This document shows, piece after piece, positions 18,473 through 27,081 of a DNA stretch of 64,000 bases. Each line of letters begins with the position of its first letter. Positions within the stretch are counted from its first letter, which is position 1. The translations under genes and the position numbers were made by a program. The notes beneath the pieces were generated by a model. It worked only from the letters and a program-made list of their open reading frames with translations, searched no databases and was not told the origin of the DNA. The DNA is taken from positions 3,224,001 through 3,288,000 of the forward strand of contig NZ_CP015401.2 in assembly GCF_001688725.2 (NCBI RefSeq), given 5' to 3'. This DNA is from Bacteroides caecimuris. GTDB taxonomy: Bacteria > Bacteroidota > Bacteroidia > Bacteroidales > Bacteroidaceae.

Positions 18473-18545
18473 TGACCCCGGTGCGATTCAAACGCACGAC
18501 CTTCAGAACCGGAATCTGACGCTCTATTCACTAAGCTACGGGGCC
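18473..18545 (-). tRNA. tRNA-Arg, anticodon CCG
   Basis: 73-nt cloverleaf read on the minus strand. Acceptor GGCCCCG pairs with CGGGGTC (one G-T), discriminator A. Anticodon stem TCAGA/TCTGA encloses loop TTCCGGT, giving anticodon CCG (codon CGG). The T arm is GTGCGTTTGAATCGCAC. CCA is not encoded. Standalone gene. Confidence 0.95.
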
Positions 18546-18733
18546 ATTCTTTCTAAATGCGAGGACAAAAGTATAAAAAATCTTCTCATCTTCCTAATGA
18601 TTCTTCTTTTTTTATCGTTCTTAAGGTACTTCCCCATGTTGAACCACTATTATTTTGAAATGTTTTAGAGCATTTACTTTATCAAATTGACAATCTTTTA
18701 GAGAATATCCATTACATATATCAATTTTATTCC

Positions 18734-18741
18734 TATCTTTG
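18734..18741 (+). promoter_or_regulatory. -7 element for asnA-ung
   Basis: TATCTTTG on the plus strand, 25 bp before the asnA ATG. Confidence 0.65.
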
Positions 18742-18766
18742 CCGACAATTAACATTTAACAGACCT

Positions 18767-19804
18767 ATGAGTTACTTGATAAAACCTAAGAACTATAATC
18801 CGCTACTCGACCTCAAACAGACCGAGCTGGGAATCAAGCAAATAAAAGAGTTCTTCCAATTAAACTTGTCATCCGAGCTACGCCTTAGACGTGTGACTGC
18901 CCCTCTTTTCGTATTGAAAGGAATGGGTATCAATGATGATTTGAACGGAATAGAACGCCCCGTTTCCTTCCCTATTAAAGATCTGGGCGATGCACAAGCC
19001 GAAGTGGTTCATTCATTAGCTAAATGGAAAAGGCTAACCTTAGCTGACTATCATATCGAACCCGGATATGGAATTTATACGGATATGAACGCAATCCGTT
19101 CAGACGAAGAACTAGGCAACCTACATTCTCTCTACGTAGACCAGTGGGACTGGGAGCGTGTCATTACCAATGAAGACCGGAACGTAAACTTCCTGAAAGA
19201 GATCGTCAACCGTATTTATGCGGCTATGATCCGTACAGAATATATGGTATACGAAATGTATCCGCAAATCAAGCCGTGCCTGCCACAAAAGCTACATTTC
19301 ATCCATTCAGAAGAATTACGCCAACTTTATCCGGATCTGGAGCCTAAATGTCGTGAACATGCCATTTGCCAGAAATACGGGGCTGTATTTATCATAGGTA
19401 TAGGCTGCAAACTTAGTGACGGCAAGAAACACGACGGACGTGCACCGGACTATGACGACTACACAACCAAAGGATTGAACGACCTACCCGGACTAAACGG
19501 CGACCTCCTTCTGTGGGACAACGTATTGCAACGCTCTATCGAATTGTCATCCATGGGAATCCGTGTAGATAAAGAAGCTTTGCAACGTCAGTTGAAAGAA
19601 GAAAAAGAAGAAAAAAGACTGGAACTTTATTTCCACAAGCGATTGATGAATGACACTCTTCCACTATCTATCGGAGGAGGTATCGGACAATCTCGTTTGT
19701 GTATGTTCTACCTTCGCAAAGCTCACATCGGAGAGATACAAGCCAGCATCTGGCCCGAAGACATGCGCAAAGAATGTGATGAACTTGATATACACCTCAT
19801 ATAA
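18767..19804 (+). CDS. asnA: Aspartate--ammonia ligase (asparagine synthetase A)
   Basis: 345 residues, close to the usual 330. Class II aminoacyl-tRNA-synthetase-like fold; diagnostic AsnA stretches include RRVTAPLFVLKGMGINDDLN near residue 44, VDQWDWERVITNEDRN near 124 and LPLSIGGGIGQSRLCMFYLR near 300. Makes asparagine from aspartate, ammonia and ATP in the cytoplasm. ung starts 6 bp after its stop, so the two form an operon. Confidence 0.97.
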   Translation: MSYLIKPKNYNPLLDLKQTELGIKQIKEFFQLNLSSELRLRRVTAPLFVLKGMGINDDLNGIERPVSFPIKDLGDAQAEVVHSLAKWKRLTLADYHIEPGYGIYTDMNAIRSDEELGNLHSLYVDQWDWERVITNEDRNVNFLKEIVNRIYAAMIRTEYMVYEMYPQIKPCLPQKLHFIHSEELRQLYPDLEPKCREHAICQKYGAVFIIGIGCKLSDGKKHDGRAPDYDDYTTKGLNDLPGLNGDLLLWDNVLQRSIELSSMGIRVDKEALQRQLKEEKEEKRLELYFHKRLMNDTLPLSIGGGIGQSRLCMFYLRKAHIGEIQASIWPEDMRKECDELDIHLI

Positions 19805-19810
19805 CAAACT

Positions 19811-20473
19811 ATGAACGTACAAATTGAAGAAAGCTGGAAAGCACATTTAAAACCTGAATTTGACAAAGACTACTTTCGCACACTGACGGATTTCGTCAAA
19901 AGCGAATATAGCCAGTATCAGATCTTCCCTCCGGGAAAACTGATCTTCAATGCTTTCAACCTTTGTCCTTTCGACAAAGTGAAAGTTGTAATTATAGGAC
20001 AAGATCCTTACCATGGACCGGGACAAGCACATGGTCTCTGTTTCTCTGTAAACGACGGAGTGCCTTTTCCCCCTTCATTAGTGAACATATTCAAAGAAAT
20101 CAAAGCCGACATCGGTTCAGACGCCCCGACCACGGGAAACCTGACTCGCTGGGCAGAACAAGGAGTTCTATTACTCAATGCAACCCTGACCGTACGTGCC
20201 CGCCAGGCAGGTTCACATCAGAATAAGGGCTGGGAAACATTTACCGATGCTGCCATCCGTGCCCTGGCAGAAGAAAAAGAAAATCTGGTATTTATCTTAT
20301 GGGGATCATACGCTCAAAAGAAAGGAGCATTTATCGACCGCAACAAACATCTGGTGCTCACCTCTGCCCACCCCTCTCCTCTTTCAGCTTACAACGGCTT
20401 CTTCGGAAATAAACATTTCAGCCGTACAAACGATTACCTGAAAGCACATGGACAAACAGAAATCGCATGGTAG
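19811..20473 (+). CDS. ung: Uracil-DNA glycosylase, family 1
   Basis: 220 residues. Catalytic water-activating motif [18 protein letters not shown] near residue 62 (Asp in GQDPYH), uracil-binding [10 protein letters not shown] near 125 and the minor-groove/His motif [18 protein letters not shown] near 190. Removes uracil from DNA in base-excision repair. Downstream gene of the asnA operon and followed by a terminator. Confidence 0.97.
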   Translation: MNVQIEESWKAHLKPEFDKDYFRTLTDFVKSEYSQYQIFPPGKLIFNAFNLCPFDKVKVVIIGQDPYHGPGQAHGLCFSVNDGVPFPPSLVNIFKEIKADIGSDAPTTGNLTRWAEQGVLLLNATLTVRARQAGSHQNKGWETFTDAAIRALAEEKENLVFILWGSYAQKKGAFIDRNKHLVLTSAHPSPLSAYNGFFGNKHFSRTNDYLKAHGQTEIAW

Positions 20474-20667
20474 TTGGGGAGAAGTTGAGAATGGAGAGTT
20501 AAGAATAAAAAGAAAAAGCAAAGAGTAAAAAAGAGCAAAAAGCAAAAAAATGGCTGCACTATTCGTCGAATGATAGCGCAGCCATTTTTCTTTTTCTATA
20601 TTGTAGCAAAACAATTACACGCCCGAATTTCTACTCTCAACTCTCAATTATTAATTCTCCACTTATC
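20474..20667. other. Intergenic spacer with imperfect inverted purine/pyrimidine repeats
   Basis: Holds the bidirectional terminator listed next. On either side is an imperfect inverted pair: a GA-rich arm (GAGAAGTTGAGAATGGAGAG, about 20479-20498) and a CT-rich arm (CTCTCAACTCTCAATTATTA, about 20634-20653). I recall such arms as common spacer repeats in Bacteroides; no gene seen. Confidence 0.4.
20546..20589. terminator. Bidirectional terminator between ung and lptD
   Basis: AAAAATGGCTGC (20546-20557) pairs with GCAGCCATTTTT (20578-20589). The inner part can extend with CTATTCG/CGAATGATAG-type pairing. Confidence 0.85.
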
Positions 20668-23379
20668 CTAGTACCACTGAATGTTACTTTGCGTCTGGCT
20701 TCTCTGCTCATACTTCAAGTCTTGCAAGATGCTTGCATTCGCACGGATGGTAACATTGTAATATTTCCAACGTCCGAAAGGAGAAAGGCTGGCGGACAGG
20801 TTGAAACAGTGCAAGTCACGGGAGATTGTACAAGAAGTCTGCGTAATCTCTTTTGCCTGAAAATCATAACCGGAGTTGAACGAGAGCGACCAGTTGTTAG
20901 AAATCTTTATATTTCCGTTTGCATTAATGTTATGCGTATACGTATAAGGATATCGCATGGAATAGCGGTTAATAGGCTTAGACCTATCTTCACGGATATT
21001 AAACGAATAGCTAAGACTCAACGACCAAGGCATCTTAAACACCTGATAGCCATCCGAGTCAGCTTGTGCTTTCTCTACCTTCTTAGGCGTAGTGCCATCT
21101 CCTTCCGTTCCGTCAGCATCTTCATCCTCTCCATCCTCCGACTTCTTATCCTTGCCTTGTTCATCCTCTTTCGGACCGAACCATTTCTTCCAGGTGTCAT
21201 TATTAAAGGTATAGTTGAAAGAAGAGCCATATCCTTGGAAACGTCCGAAACGTCCATACGACCATTCTGTACGATTACTAGTCACTACATTACCGCTTTT
21301 ATCGAATGTATAGGCATACGTAGCAAACGATGCATTCATGTTGAAAGTATAATTTTTCGTCAGTTTCAAACGGATGTTCATACTTAAATCACTCCATGGC
21401 CTCTCTTTGGCAGCCATATTATAGGACATGTTCGCTCCCAATTCATCAATCAGACTGACTTTTTTAAGCGTATCTTTTTTGGCATCGTAATACTTCATCT
21501 CCAAATTATTTGAGATAGAGAAGGTGACTGTTCCCGATCCTTCACGCGAAGGCACTCCATAAGGTTGCCTCGTGAAAGGGGAATAATATTGCGTATTGCC
21601 ATTATAATCTGTATATTCTTCCCAGTATTTGCTGAATCCCGGAGCACCGCTAAGACTTATCTGCGGCGTGAATACATGACGAATCTGTATTTCTTTCTTC
21701 TTAGCAAAAAGAGGTTTGTACATACCATATAGTTTCGTACTCAAACTCAAACTTGCCGAATAATTGGATACCCGGTAAAAGCCATTCAGCGTATCACCCG
21801 GCAATGCTTCCAATTTATGCTCTACCTCATTGTATTGCTGATTAATCTTACGAGTATACCAGCGTTCCGTATAATTGACCGAAGGTGAAACCTGTAAATA
21901 TTTGAACAGCGTGAAAGTAGCGCTGATAGGAATATTATGATTCATTGCATTTTCCCATTCGCTCAGTCCGGCTTTGAATAAACGGTCATCCTTCGTACGG
22001 ATACTGTTTGTCAGACGTCCGGTATAGCTAAGAGAAATCTTCTCATACCAACGTTCGGCACCTGCCGCTTTCTTACGTTTGAACGGGAACAGACGGCTTA
22101 ATGTAATATTAAGGTCGGGTAATGTCACTGCAATCGAAGAGTCACACATTGTCTGGGCGATATTGGTCGTTCCGGACAGCGTCAAACCGATATCGGGGAA
22201 ACTTCGCGAGTAACTGATACTTGATGTTTTGGTATTCTGAGTCAACAACTGGGAGTTATAGAGGTTGTTGATATTGGAACGTTCGTAACTACTGGTTGAG
22301 AAGTTCACACTAGCGGAGAATGTGCTGTTCGGACTGGCTTTGGCATCCTGACGATGGTTCCATACTATCTTAAAATCCTTAGCAACTGCATAGTCCGGCA
22401 TCCCTTTATCTCCCGTCTTGGTGACCTGATAATCCGCTTGCAGTGTACCAGAATATTTATAACGTCTATTATAGTTTGTCAATCCGGACAGTCTCCATGA
22501 ACCTTTCGTGAAGATATCCCCCGTTATTTTCAAGTCCATGATATCACTCATGGCAAAGTAATATCCTCCTTCCGCCAAGCCGAAACCACGGCTGGAGTCG
22601 TCCATATAAGTCGGCATAATGAAACCGGAAGAGTAACTGCTGGAAAATGGGAAGAAGAAGAACGGTACAGCCAACGGCAGAGGCACATCTTCCACGACCA
22701 AATAGGCAGGACCTGTCACCACATTCTTTTTAGGGCGCACTTTAGCTCTCGTCAGCTGCATATAGAAGTGGGGATGGTCGTGATGATCGCAGGTTGTATA
22801 ACGTCCCTGCTCCATGAAAATTTCATCATTGGTCCCTTTCTTCGCCTTGCTTCCGGTCACATATCCTTCTCCCTGCTGGGTGACGATATCGGTAATTCCC
22901 GCTTTCTTGGTTTTAAAGTTATATCGGATTGTTTCCGTATCATACGAGGTATCTCCTTCTTTAAATACCGGTTTACCTTTTTCCACTCCGGTAGTATCCT
23001 TGATACCATAAGCATGCACAGTACTACTATCCAGATTCATCGAAATAACTTCCGCGGCCAGTTCGATGTTCTGATAATTCACTTTTCCGCTACCATAAAG
23101 CGTAGCAGCTCCTCCCAAAGTAAAGACAGTGGAGTCGTTAGATTCATAAACAACCGGTGCATCGAGCGGTTGTTTCTTCTTTACCGGTGCGATAGAATCA
23201 ATGCGTACCGTTACCGTATCTGCTTTCAACGAATCATTTCCCTGAAGGGAATCCGTTTTCGCGGTATTGGAGGCAATCATTCCTCTTCTTCGACGTTGAG
23301 ACGTAGCCTCATCGGGAAGCATCAGTAAGACAATCAGCAGTATGAATGATATAAGTATTTTTGCTTTCAATGGCGCCAT
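20668..23379 (-). CDS. lptD: LptD-like outer-membrane LPS assembly protein
   Basis: 903 residues. N-terminal signal (ILISFILLIVLLMLPDEATS), a short Ser/Asp linker, an OstA/LptA-like beta-jellyroll region (AATLYGSGKVNYQNIELAAE near 95; EQGRYTTCDHHDHPHFYMQL near 190), then a long beta barrel ending in SQTQSNIQWY. Equivalent to E. coli LptD, which inserts lipooligosaccharide into the outer leaflet. The disulfide pattern of proteobacterial LptD is not evident. Residues about 735-775 form a strongly acidic low-complexity insert (EDEQGKDKKSEDGEDEDADG), probably a surface or periplasmic loop. The HD-domain gene lies 89 bp upstream in the same direction. Confidence 0.85.
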   Translation of the reverse strand: MAPLKAKILISFILLIVLLMLPDEATSQRRRRGMIASNTAKTDSLQGNDSLKADTVTVRIDSIAPVKKKQPLDAPVVYESNDSTVFTLGGAATLYGSGKVNYQNIELAAEVISMNLDSSTVHAYGIKDTTGVEKGKPVFKEGDTSYDTETIRYNFKTKKAGITDIVTQQGEGYVTGSKAKKGTNDEIFMEQGRYTTCDHHDHPHFYMQLTRAKVRPKKNVVTGPAYLVVEDVPLPLAVPFFFFPFSSSYSSGFIMPTYMDDSSRGFGLAEGGYYFAMSDIMDLKITGDIFTKGSWRLSGLTNYNRRYKYSGTLQADYQVTKTGDKGMPDYAVAKDFKIVWNHRQDAKASPNSTFSASVNFSTSSYERSNINNLYNSQLLTQNTKTSSISYSRSFPDIGLTLSGTTNIAQTMCDSSIAVTLPDLNITLSRLFPFKRKKAAGAERWYEKISLSYTGRLTNSIRTKDDRLFKAGLSEWENAMNHNIPISATFTLFKYLQVSPSVNYTERWYTRKINQQYNEVEHKLEALPGDTLNGFYRVSNYSASLSLSTKLYGMYKPLFAKKKEIQIRHVFTPQISLSGAPGFSKYWEEYTDYNGNTQYYSPFTRQPYGVPSREGSGTVTFSISNNLEMKYYDAKKDTLKKVSLIDELGANMSYNMAAKERPWSDLSMNIRLKLTKNYTFNMNASFATYAYTFDKSGNVVTSNRTEWSYGRFGRFQGYGSSFNYTFNNDTWKKWFGPKEDEQGKDKKSEDGEDEDADGTEGDGTTPKKVEKAQADSDGYQVFKMPWSLSLSYSFNIREDRSKPINRYSMRYPYTYTHNINANGNIKISNNWSLSFNSGYDFQAKEITQTSCTISRDLHCFNLSASLSPFGRWKYYNVTIRANASILQDLKYEQRSQTQSNIQWY

Positions 23380-23468
23380 TAACTAATAGTTTACGCTTGA
23401 AGTGGCAAAAGTACACAAACTTCACCAAATATAAGTTAGAATCTTCGTTATTTAATTATTTTTTAGTG

Positions 23469-24005
23469 CTATAAAAAGAGAGAACACCATCTATCAAAGC
23501 GACTCAGACCTTCTTCACCATATTTTGCAATGCTTTGCCGTGCTTTCTCCACTGTTTTCTCTTCATCCAAATGGGTTTTAGAAAAGAATTTATCTGCAAA
23601 GCAAATCAATTGCTCTTCTAGGGTGATGGGCAGCATCTCGCGATGAGGAACGGGAAGTTGCTGGGCAATGATATCCTCCAACGAAAGTCCGGCTCCCGTA
23701 TGACGTTCGCACACCAATGCATGTTGAGGGAAACCTTCCGCCCGCAAGATTTCGGCTCCCAAATATCCGTGCGCGATATAAGGATGAGTGCCAAAGCACT
23801 GAATGGCTGGAGCGTCCGTCTGAAAAATACCAATATCATGCAACAGAGCGGCTTCTTTCACAAAACTCCGGTTTAAACGCAATTCGGGATGAGCATCCAG
23901 CATTTTCATTGCTTTTCCGGCCACAGCCAGACTATGTATTACTAAGATTTGTCTCTGCTGCGTATTCTCCGAATAATATTTATCAATGATTTCGTATGGA
24001 TTCAT
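23469..24005 (-). CDS. HD-domain metal-dependent phosphohydrolase-like protein
   Basis: 178 residues from ATG 24005 (MNPYEIIDKYY); an upstream ATG at 24053 would lie in the divergent promoter region and is rejected. HD-domain residues: VIHSLAVAGKAMKML, EAALLHDIGIFQTD with the HD pair near residue 55, HGYLGAEILRAEG and CERHTGAGLS. These bind the metals of the phosphohydrolase site. Short HD proteins of this type act on nucleotides or related phosphoesters; the substrate is unknown. Probably co-transcribed with lptD. Confidence 0.8.
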   Translation of the reverse strand: MNPYEIIDKYYSENTQQRQILVIHSLAVAGKAMKMLDAHPELRLNRSFVKEAALLHDIGIFQTDAPAIQCFGTHPYIAHGYLGAEILRAEGFPQHALVCERHTGAGLSLEDIIAQQLPVPHREMLPITLEEQLICFADKFFSKTHLDEEKTVEKARQSIAKYGEEGLSRFDRWCSLFL

Positions 24006-24040
24006 GTGCTTGTTTTTTTGCTCTCTTGATGAGAAATTAA

Positions 24041-24048
24041 TATTTTTG
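24041..24048 (+). promoter_or_regulatory. -7 element for the NamZ-type gene
   Basis: TATTTTTG on the plus strand, 25 bp before the ATG at 24074. Confidence 0.55.
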
Positions 24049-24073
24049 TGCAATATTACAAAAAATCACCGAC

Positions 24074-25240
24074 ATGAGAAATAGACTTTCCCTTATTCTT
24101 TATTTTCTATTTATCGCGCTCTTTCCCGAGTGTGTCAGCGGCAAAGTTGCTACAGGTGCCGAACGCTTCGAACAATACCTGCCGTTTATCCGGGGGAAAC
24201 GTGTCGGAATGGTTGTAAACCACACTTCTGTTGTCGGGACGAAGCAGACTCACTTGCTCGATACCCTACTGAAGCAAAACATCAACGTAATCAAAGTATT
24301 TGCCCCCGAACATGGATTCCGGGGAAATGCAGATGCGGGGGAGACTGTGAAAGACGGAAAAGATTCGCACACCGGAGTTCCCATCGTTTCCCTTTACGGC
24401 AACAACAAAAAGCCGACTGCCGCCCAACTAAAAGACATCGACATTATCTTATTTGATATTCAGGATGTGGGAGCACGCTTCTATACTTATATCAGTACGA
24501 TGTATTATGTGATGGAAGCCTGCGCAGAAAATAACAAGGAGATGATTGTACTGGACCGTCCCAATCCATGTGATTACGTAGAAGGGCCAATACTGAAACC
24601 GGCTTACCGAAGTTTTGTCGGCATGCTACCTATCCCGGTGCTTCACGGATGCACCATCGGCGAACTGGCACAAATGATAAACGGGGAAGGATGGATTGCC
24701 AACAAGAAAAAACCTTGCCCATTAAGGATAATCCCAATGACCGGATGGAAACACGGAGAACCTTATTCACTTCCCATAAAACCCTCTCCTAATCTACCGA
24801 ATGACCAGTCCATCCGCCTGTACGCCTCGCTTTGCCCTTTCGAAGCAACCCGTGTCAGCGTAGGCCGAGGAACTACATTTCCTTTTCAAGTACTGGGGGC
24901 ACCCAACAAGAAATATGGAGATTTTACTTTTACTCCCCGCTCTCTCCCCGGCTTTGACAAAAATCCGATGCACAAGAATGTTGCTTGCTATGGAGAAGAC
25001 CTTAGGAACGCGGACGACGTGAACGGATTTACGCTCCGCTACTTCCTGCATTTCTACCGTTTGTCCGGTGAAGGCACAGCTTTCTTCTCCCACGCCCGAT
25101 GGTTTGATTTGCTTTTAGGTACAGATAGTGTACGCAAAGCTATCCTTAGAGGGGATTCGGAAGAAAAAATAAGAAATAGCTGGCAAAAGGAATTACAGGA
25201 TTACAAAGAGATGAGAACAAAATATCTTCTCTATGAGTAA
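24074..25240 (+). CDS. DUF1343 / NamZ-type exo-beta-N-acetylmuramidase
   Basis: 388 residues with a signal peptide (SLILYFLFIALFPECVSG). Highly typical DUF1343 sequence: GKRVGMVVNHTSVVG near 38, VIKVFAPEHGFRGNADAGE near 72, FDIQDVGARFYTYISTMYYV near 130, ATRVSVGRGTTFPFQVLGAP near 260. The family includes NamZ, which removes N-acetylmuramic acid from the non-reducing ends of peptidoglycan fragments. Predicted periplasmic, acting in wall turnover and recycling. Single gene with its own -7 box; a wall amidase gene lies 2 kb downstream. Confidence 0.87.
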   Translation: MRNRLSLILYFLFIALFPECVSGKVATGAERFEQYLPFIRGKRVGMVVNHTSVVGTKQTHLLDTLLKQNINVIKVFAPEHGFRGNADAGETVKDGKDSHTGVPIVSLYGNNKKPTAAQLKDIDIILFDIQDVGARFYTYISTMYYVMEACAENNKEMIVLDRPNPCDYVEGPILKPAYRSFVGMLPIPVLHGCTIGELAQMINGEGWIANKKKPCPLRIIPMTGWKHGEPYSLPIKPSPNLPNDQSIRLYASLCPFEATRVSVGRGTTFPFQVLGAPNKKYGDFTFTPRSLPGFDKNPMHKNVACYGEDLRNADDVNGFTLRYFLHFYRLSGEGTAFFSHARWFDLLLGTDSVRKAILRGDSEEKIRNSWQKELQDYKEMRTKYLLYE

Positions 25241-25299
25241 AAAACAACTATCATGCTCTCATTTATTTTCATAAATCACTTATTACTAGAGCAATAAAT

Positions 25300-25333
25300 A
25301 TGATAGATAACATTTATTTCTGGTATCTATCAT
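25300..25333. terminator. Hairpin between the NamZ-type gene and the facing fragment
   Basis: ATGATAGATA (25300-25309) pairs perfectly with TATCTATCAT (25324-25333), 14-nt loop. Weak T-tract, so a terminator role is likely but not certain. Confidence 0.45.
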
Positions 25334-25339
25334 AGTTGA

Positions 25340-25474
25340 TTATTCCACATCCTCTCCCAAACTTTCATTTTTTTCCGTCCATCGCCAACTTGCAATACCA
25401 TTCTCTTTTTGCTCATCCCAAACAGCACGAATCTTTTTAGCTTCAAATACTTTTATAGCATCTTTTTCAGTCAT
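25340..25474 (-). pseudogene. 44-codon fragment resembling the start of a BRO-N/antirepressor-type protein
   Basis: Translates from ATG 25474 as MTEKDAIKVFEAKKIRAVWD, then EQKENGIASWRWTEKNESLG and EDVE before a stop. The first 20 residues match the opening I know from Bacteroides BRO-N/phage-antirepressor-like proteins (MTxxxAIKxFExKKxRxxWD); the downstream conserved YFSVVDV stretch is missing. The MITE copy 2 end lies 8 bp upstream of its ATG. Probably a decayed gene whose 5' region was disrupted; a short functional peptide cannot be excluded. Confidence 0.4.
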
Positions 25475-25482
25475 AGCATTAT

Positions 25483-26023
25483 GAGCCTGTTTAAATTCTC
25501 TTCAGTCATAATTTTATAGCTGACATTTTAACTTAACCCGGCTCTTCTTGTCGCGTCCGTCTGTAGTTGGCGGAAGGGGTATTAACAGTTGCGCTCTTGG
25601 CTATTAATAGAAAACTTCCCGCCCATTAAGTATAAAGTTCCTTCGGACAGGAAGGAAACTTTCTTTTCATTCGATGCAAACTATAAACGCAAGCTTTGAT
25701 TATATAATTGCAAGCTTTGTTTTTATAATCAAAGCCTTTGTTTTTATAAACGAAGCTTGCGTTTATAGATTACGGTTAACGAAAAATAAGTTTACATGCT
25801 GATAATAAGAAGTTTACAATTAATGAAAGAGAACTTTTTTATTAATGAATGAAAAGTGGGTTATTAAGAGCCTGCTCCGAGTTTTGCCCGACACAGTTTT
25901 GAGAGTTGCTTTCGAGTATATTTTCTGTTGTTGTGAGCAGCAGCATGACGGAGACTATGTGACGAATAAAAACAGGTCGGTAAAGCCTATCTAACATAAT
26001 CTCAGGAAAATTTAAACAGGCTC
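25483..26023 (-). mobile_element. 541-bp MITE-like element, copy 2 (inverted relative to copy 1)
   Basis: Reverse-complement copy of 6395-6935 with the same length and the same terminal repeats (starts GAGCCTGTTTAAATT, ends AATTTAAACAGGCTC on the plus strand). About five substitutions and no indels were spotted by eye, so about 98-99% identity. It lies 8 bp from a gene fragment and 23 bp from the stop of the BASS transporter gene. No transposase. Flanks TTAT and TAAA do not form a clear target duplication. Confidence 0.8.
25681..25768. repeat. 88-bp phased dyad array inside MITE copy 2
   Basis: The same array as at 6650-6737 in reverse, with one base change (AAGCTTCG in place of AAGCTTTG reading in the copy 1 direction). 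TATA steps recur every 21 bp. Confidence 0.8.
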
Positions 26024-26046
26024 TAAATATCAATATCTTATATTTA

Positions 26047-26940
26047 TTATTTTATCTCATTCTTTCTCTTCTTCCACAACTGCCACGAATTAATGATATT
26101 CTGCCACAACACATACGAGCCTGGCGCAACAGCGGACAACGGATTGAGATAGGTGTGAGCCATCCAAATAGCCAGAATCGTATTCTTCTGCCCCAACGCC
26201 TGACCGCCACTGATGCGGTCGTTATAGACGGAGCCGATAGTTTTTCCTAAAAAGAACTGCAAACAACAAGCTACCAAAGCTCCGACGGCAATCATGATTT
26301 CAGTAAACCTGTCAGCTGAATCATTGAGTAATGAATACAAAGTCTGAGCCGTAACGATGGCTAACGAAACAGCCCACAAGTAGAAAGCAAGTTCGTGATA
26401 ACCTAATAGTTTCTGATGAACTCTCGGCAAACATTTACTCAACAGCCATGCAAGCAGGAACGGGCAAATCAGCAACGGGAATACTTTACTCAAAATAACG
26501 AAGAACGCTTGCCAGAATCCGACATCGGGATGTACCTCCACTAAAGGAAAAAGAACGGGTACGGCAATGGCTGCTCCGATATTAGCGAGCAACGTATAAG
26601 TAGTCAGACTCGCCGCACTGCCCCCCAACTTGGAAGTAATCACCGCAGCAGCCGTAGCCGTCGGGCAAATAATGCAAACCATCACTCCTTCCGCTACAAT
26701 CTTATCGAACCGGTAAAGCAATAGGTAAGCCGCCAACGCACCGCCAATCTGAATAAGCAACAGCCATGCATGGAGAGGTTTCGGCTTCAAGTCACGTGGA
26801 GACACTTTACAGAAAGTCAGCAGCAACATCGTAAAAATAAGATAGGGAGTCAGAAAAGAAAAGCTGATGAACAGCGGATAACCTATAGCACCTACCAACA
26901 TAGCAATAGGTAACGTCCAATTCTTCAAAAACTTAAGCAT
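26047..26940 (-). CDS. Bile acid:Na+ symporter (BASS) family transporter
   Basis: 297 residues from ATG 26940 (MLKFLKNWTLPIAMLVGAIG); an upstream in-frame start near 27000 would add an unlikely hydrophilic leader. Eight to ten hydrophobic segments. BASS-type features include VMVCIICPTATAAAVITSKL near residue 105, TYTLLANIGAAIAVPVLFPL near 130, and ALGQKNTILAIWMAHTYLNP near 250. Sodium-coupled importer of an organic anion; members move bile acids, pantoate or 2-keto acids, and I cannot choose among these. Divergent from the amidase gene. Confidence 0.82.
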   Translation of the reverse strand: MLKFLKNWTLPIAMLVGAIGYPLFISFSFLTPYLIFTMLLLTFCKVSPRDLKPKPLHAWLLLIQIGGALAAYLLLYRFDKIVAEGVMVCIICPTATAAAVITSKLGGSAASLTTYTLLANIGAAIAVPVLFPLVEVHPDVGFWQAFFVILSKVFPLLICPFLLAWLLSKCLPRVHQKLLGYHELAFYLWAVSLAIVTAQTLYSLLNDSADRFTEIMIAVGALVACCLQFFLGKTIGSVYNDRISGGQALGQKNTILAIWMAHTYLNPLSAVAPGSYVLWQNIINSWQLWKKRKNEIK

Positions 26941-27058
26941 CGTCGTACATTTTAACTTCGAAGCGCAAAGTAACGGAGATTTCAGGAAAAAAGCTATCAT
27001 TAAACCGAAAAAAACACAAAACTTAATGGCAAATAATGAGTTTTCTACAAATTTCTAC

Positions 27059-27066
27059 TACATTTG
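27059..27066 (+). promoter_or_regulatory. -7 element for the amidase-MCE operon
   Basis: TACATTTG on the plus strand, 16 bp before ATG 27082. It overlaps an in-frame TTG at 27064, so translation must begin at 27082. Confidence 0.6.
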
Positions 27067-27081
27067 CACCGTATTACAAAT

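Noticed and set aside
27064..27081. Upstream TTG start for the amidase
   Set aside because: It overlaps the -7 element, so it would not be transcribed.
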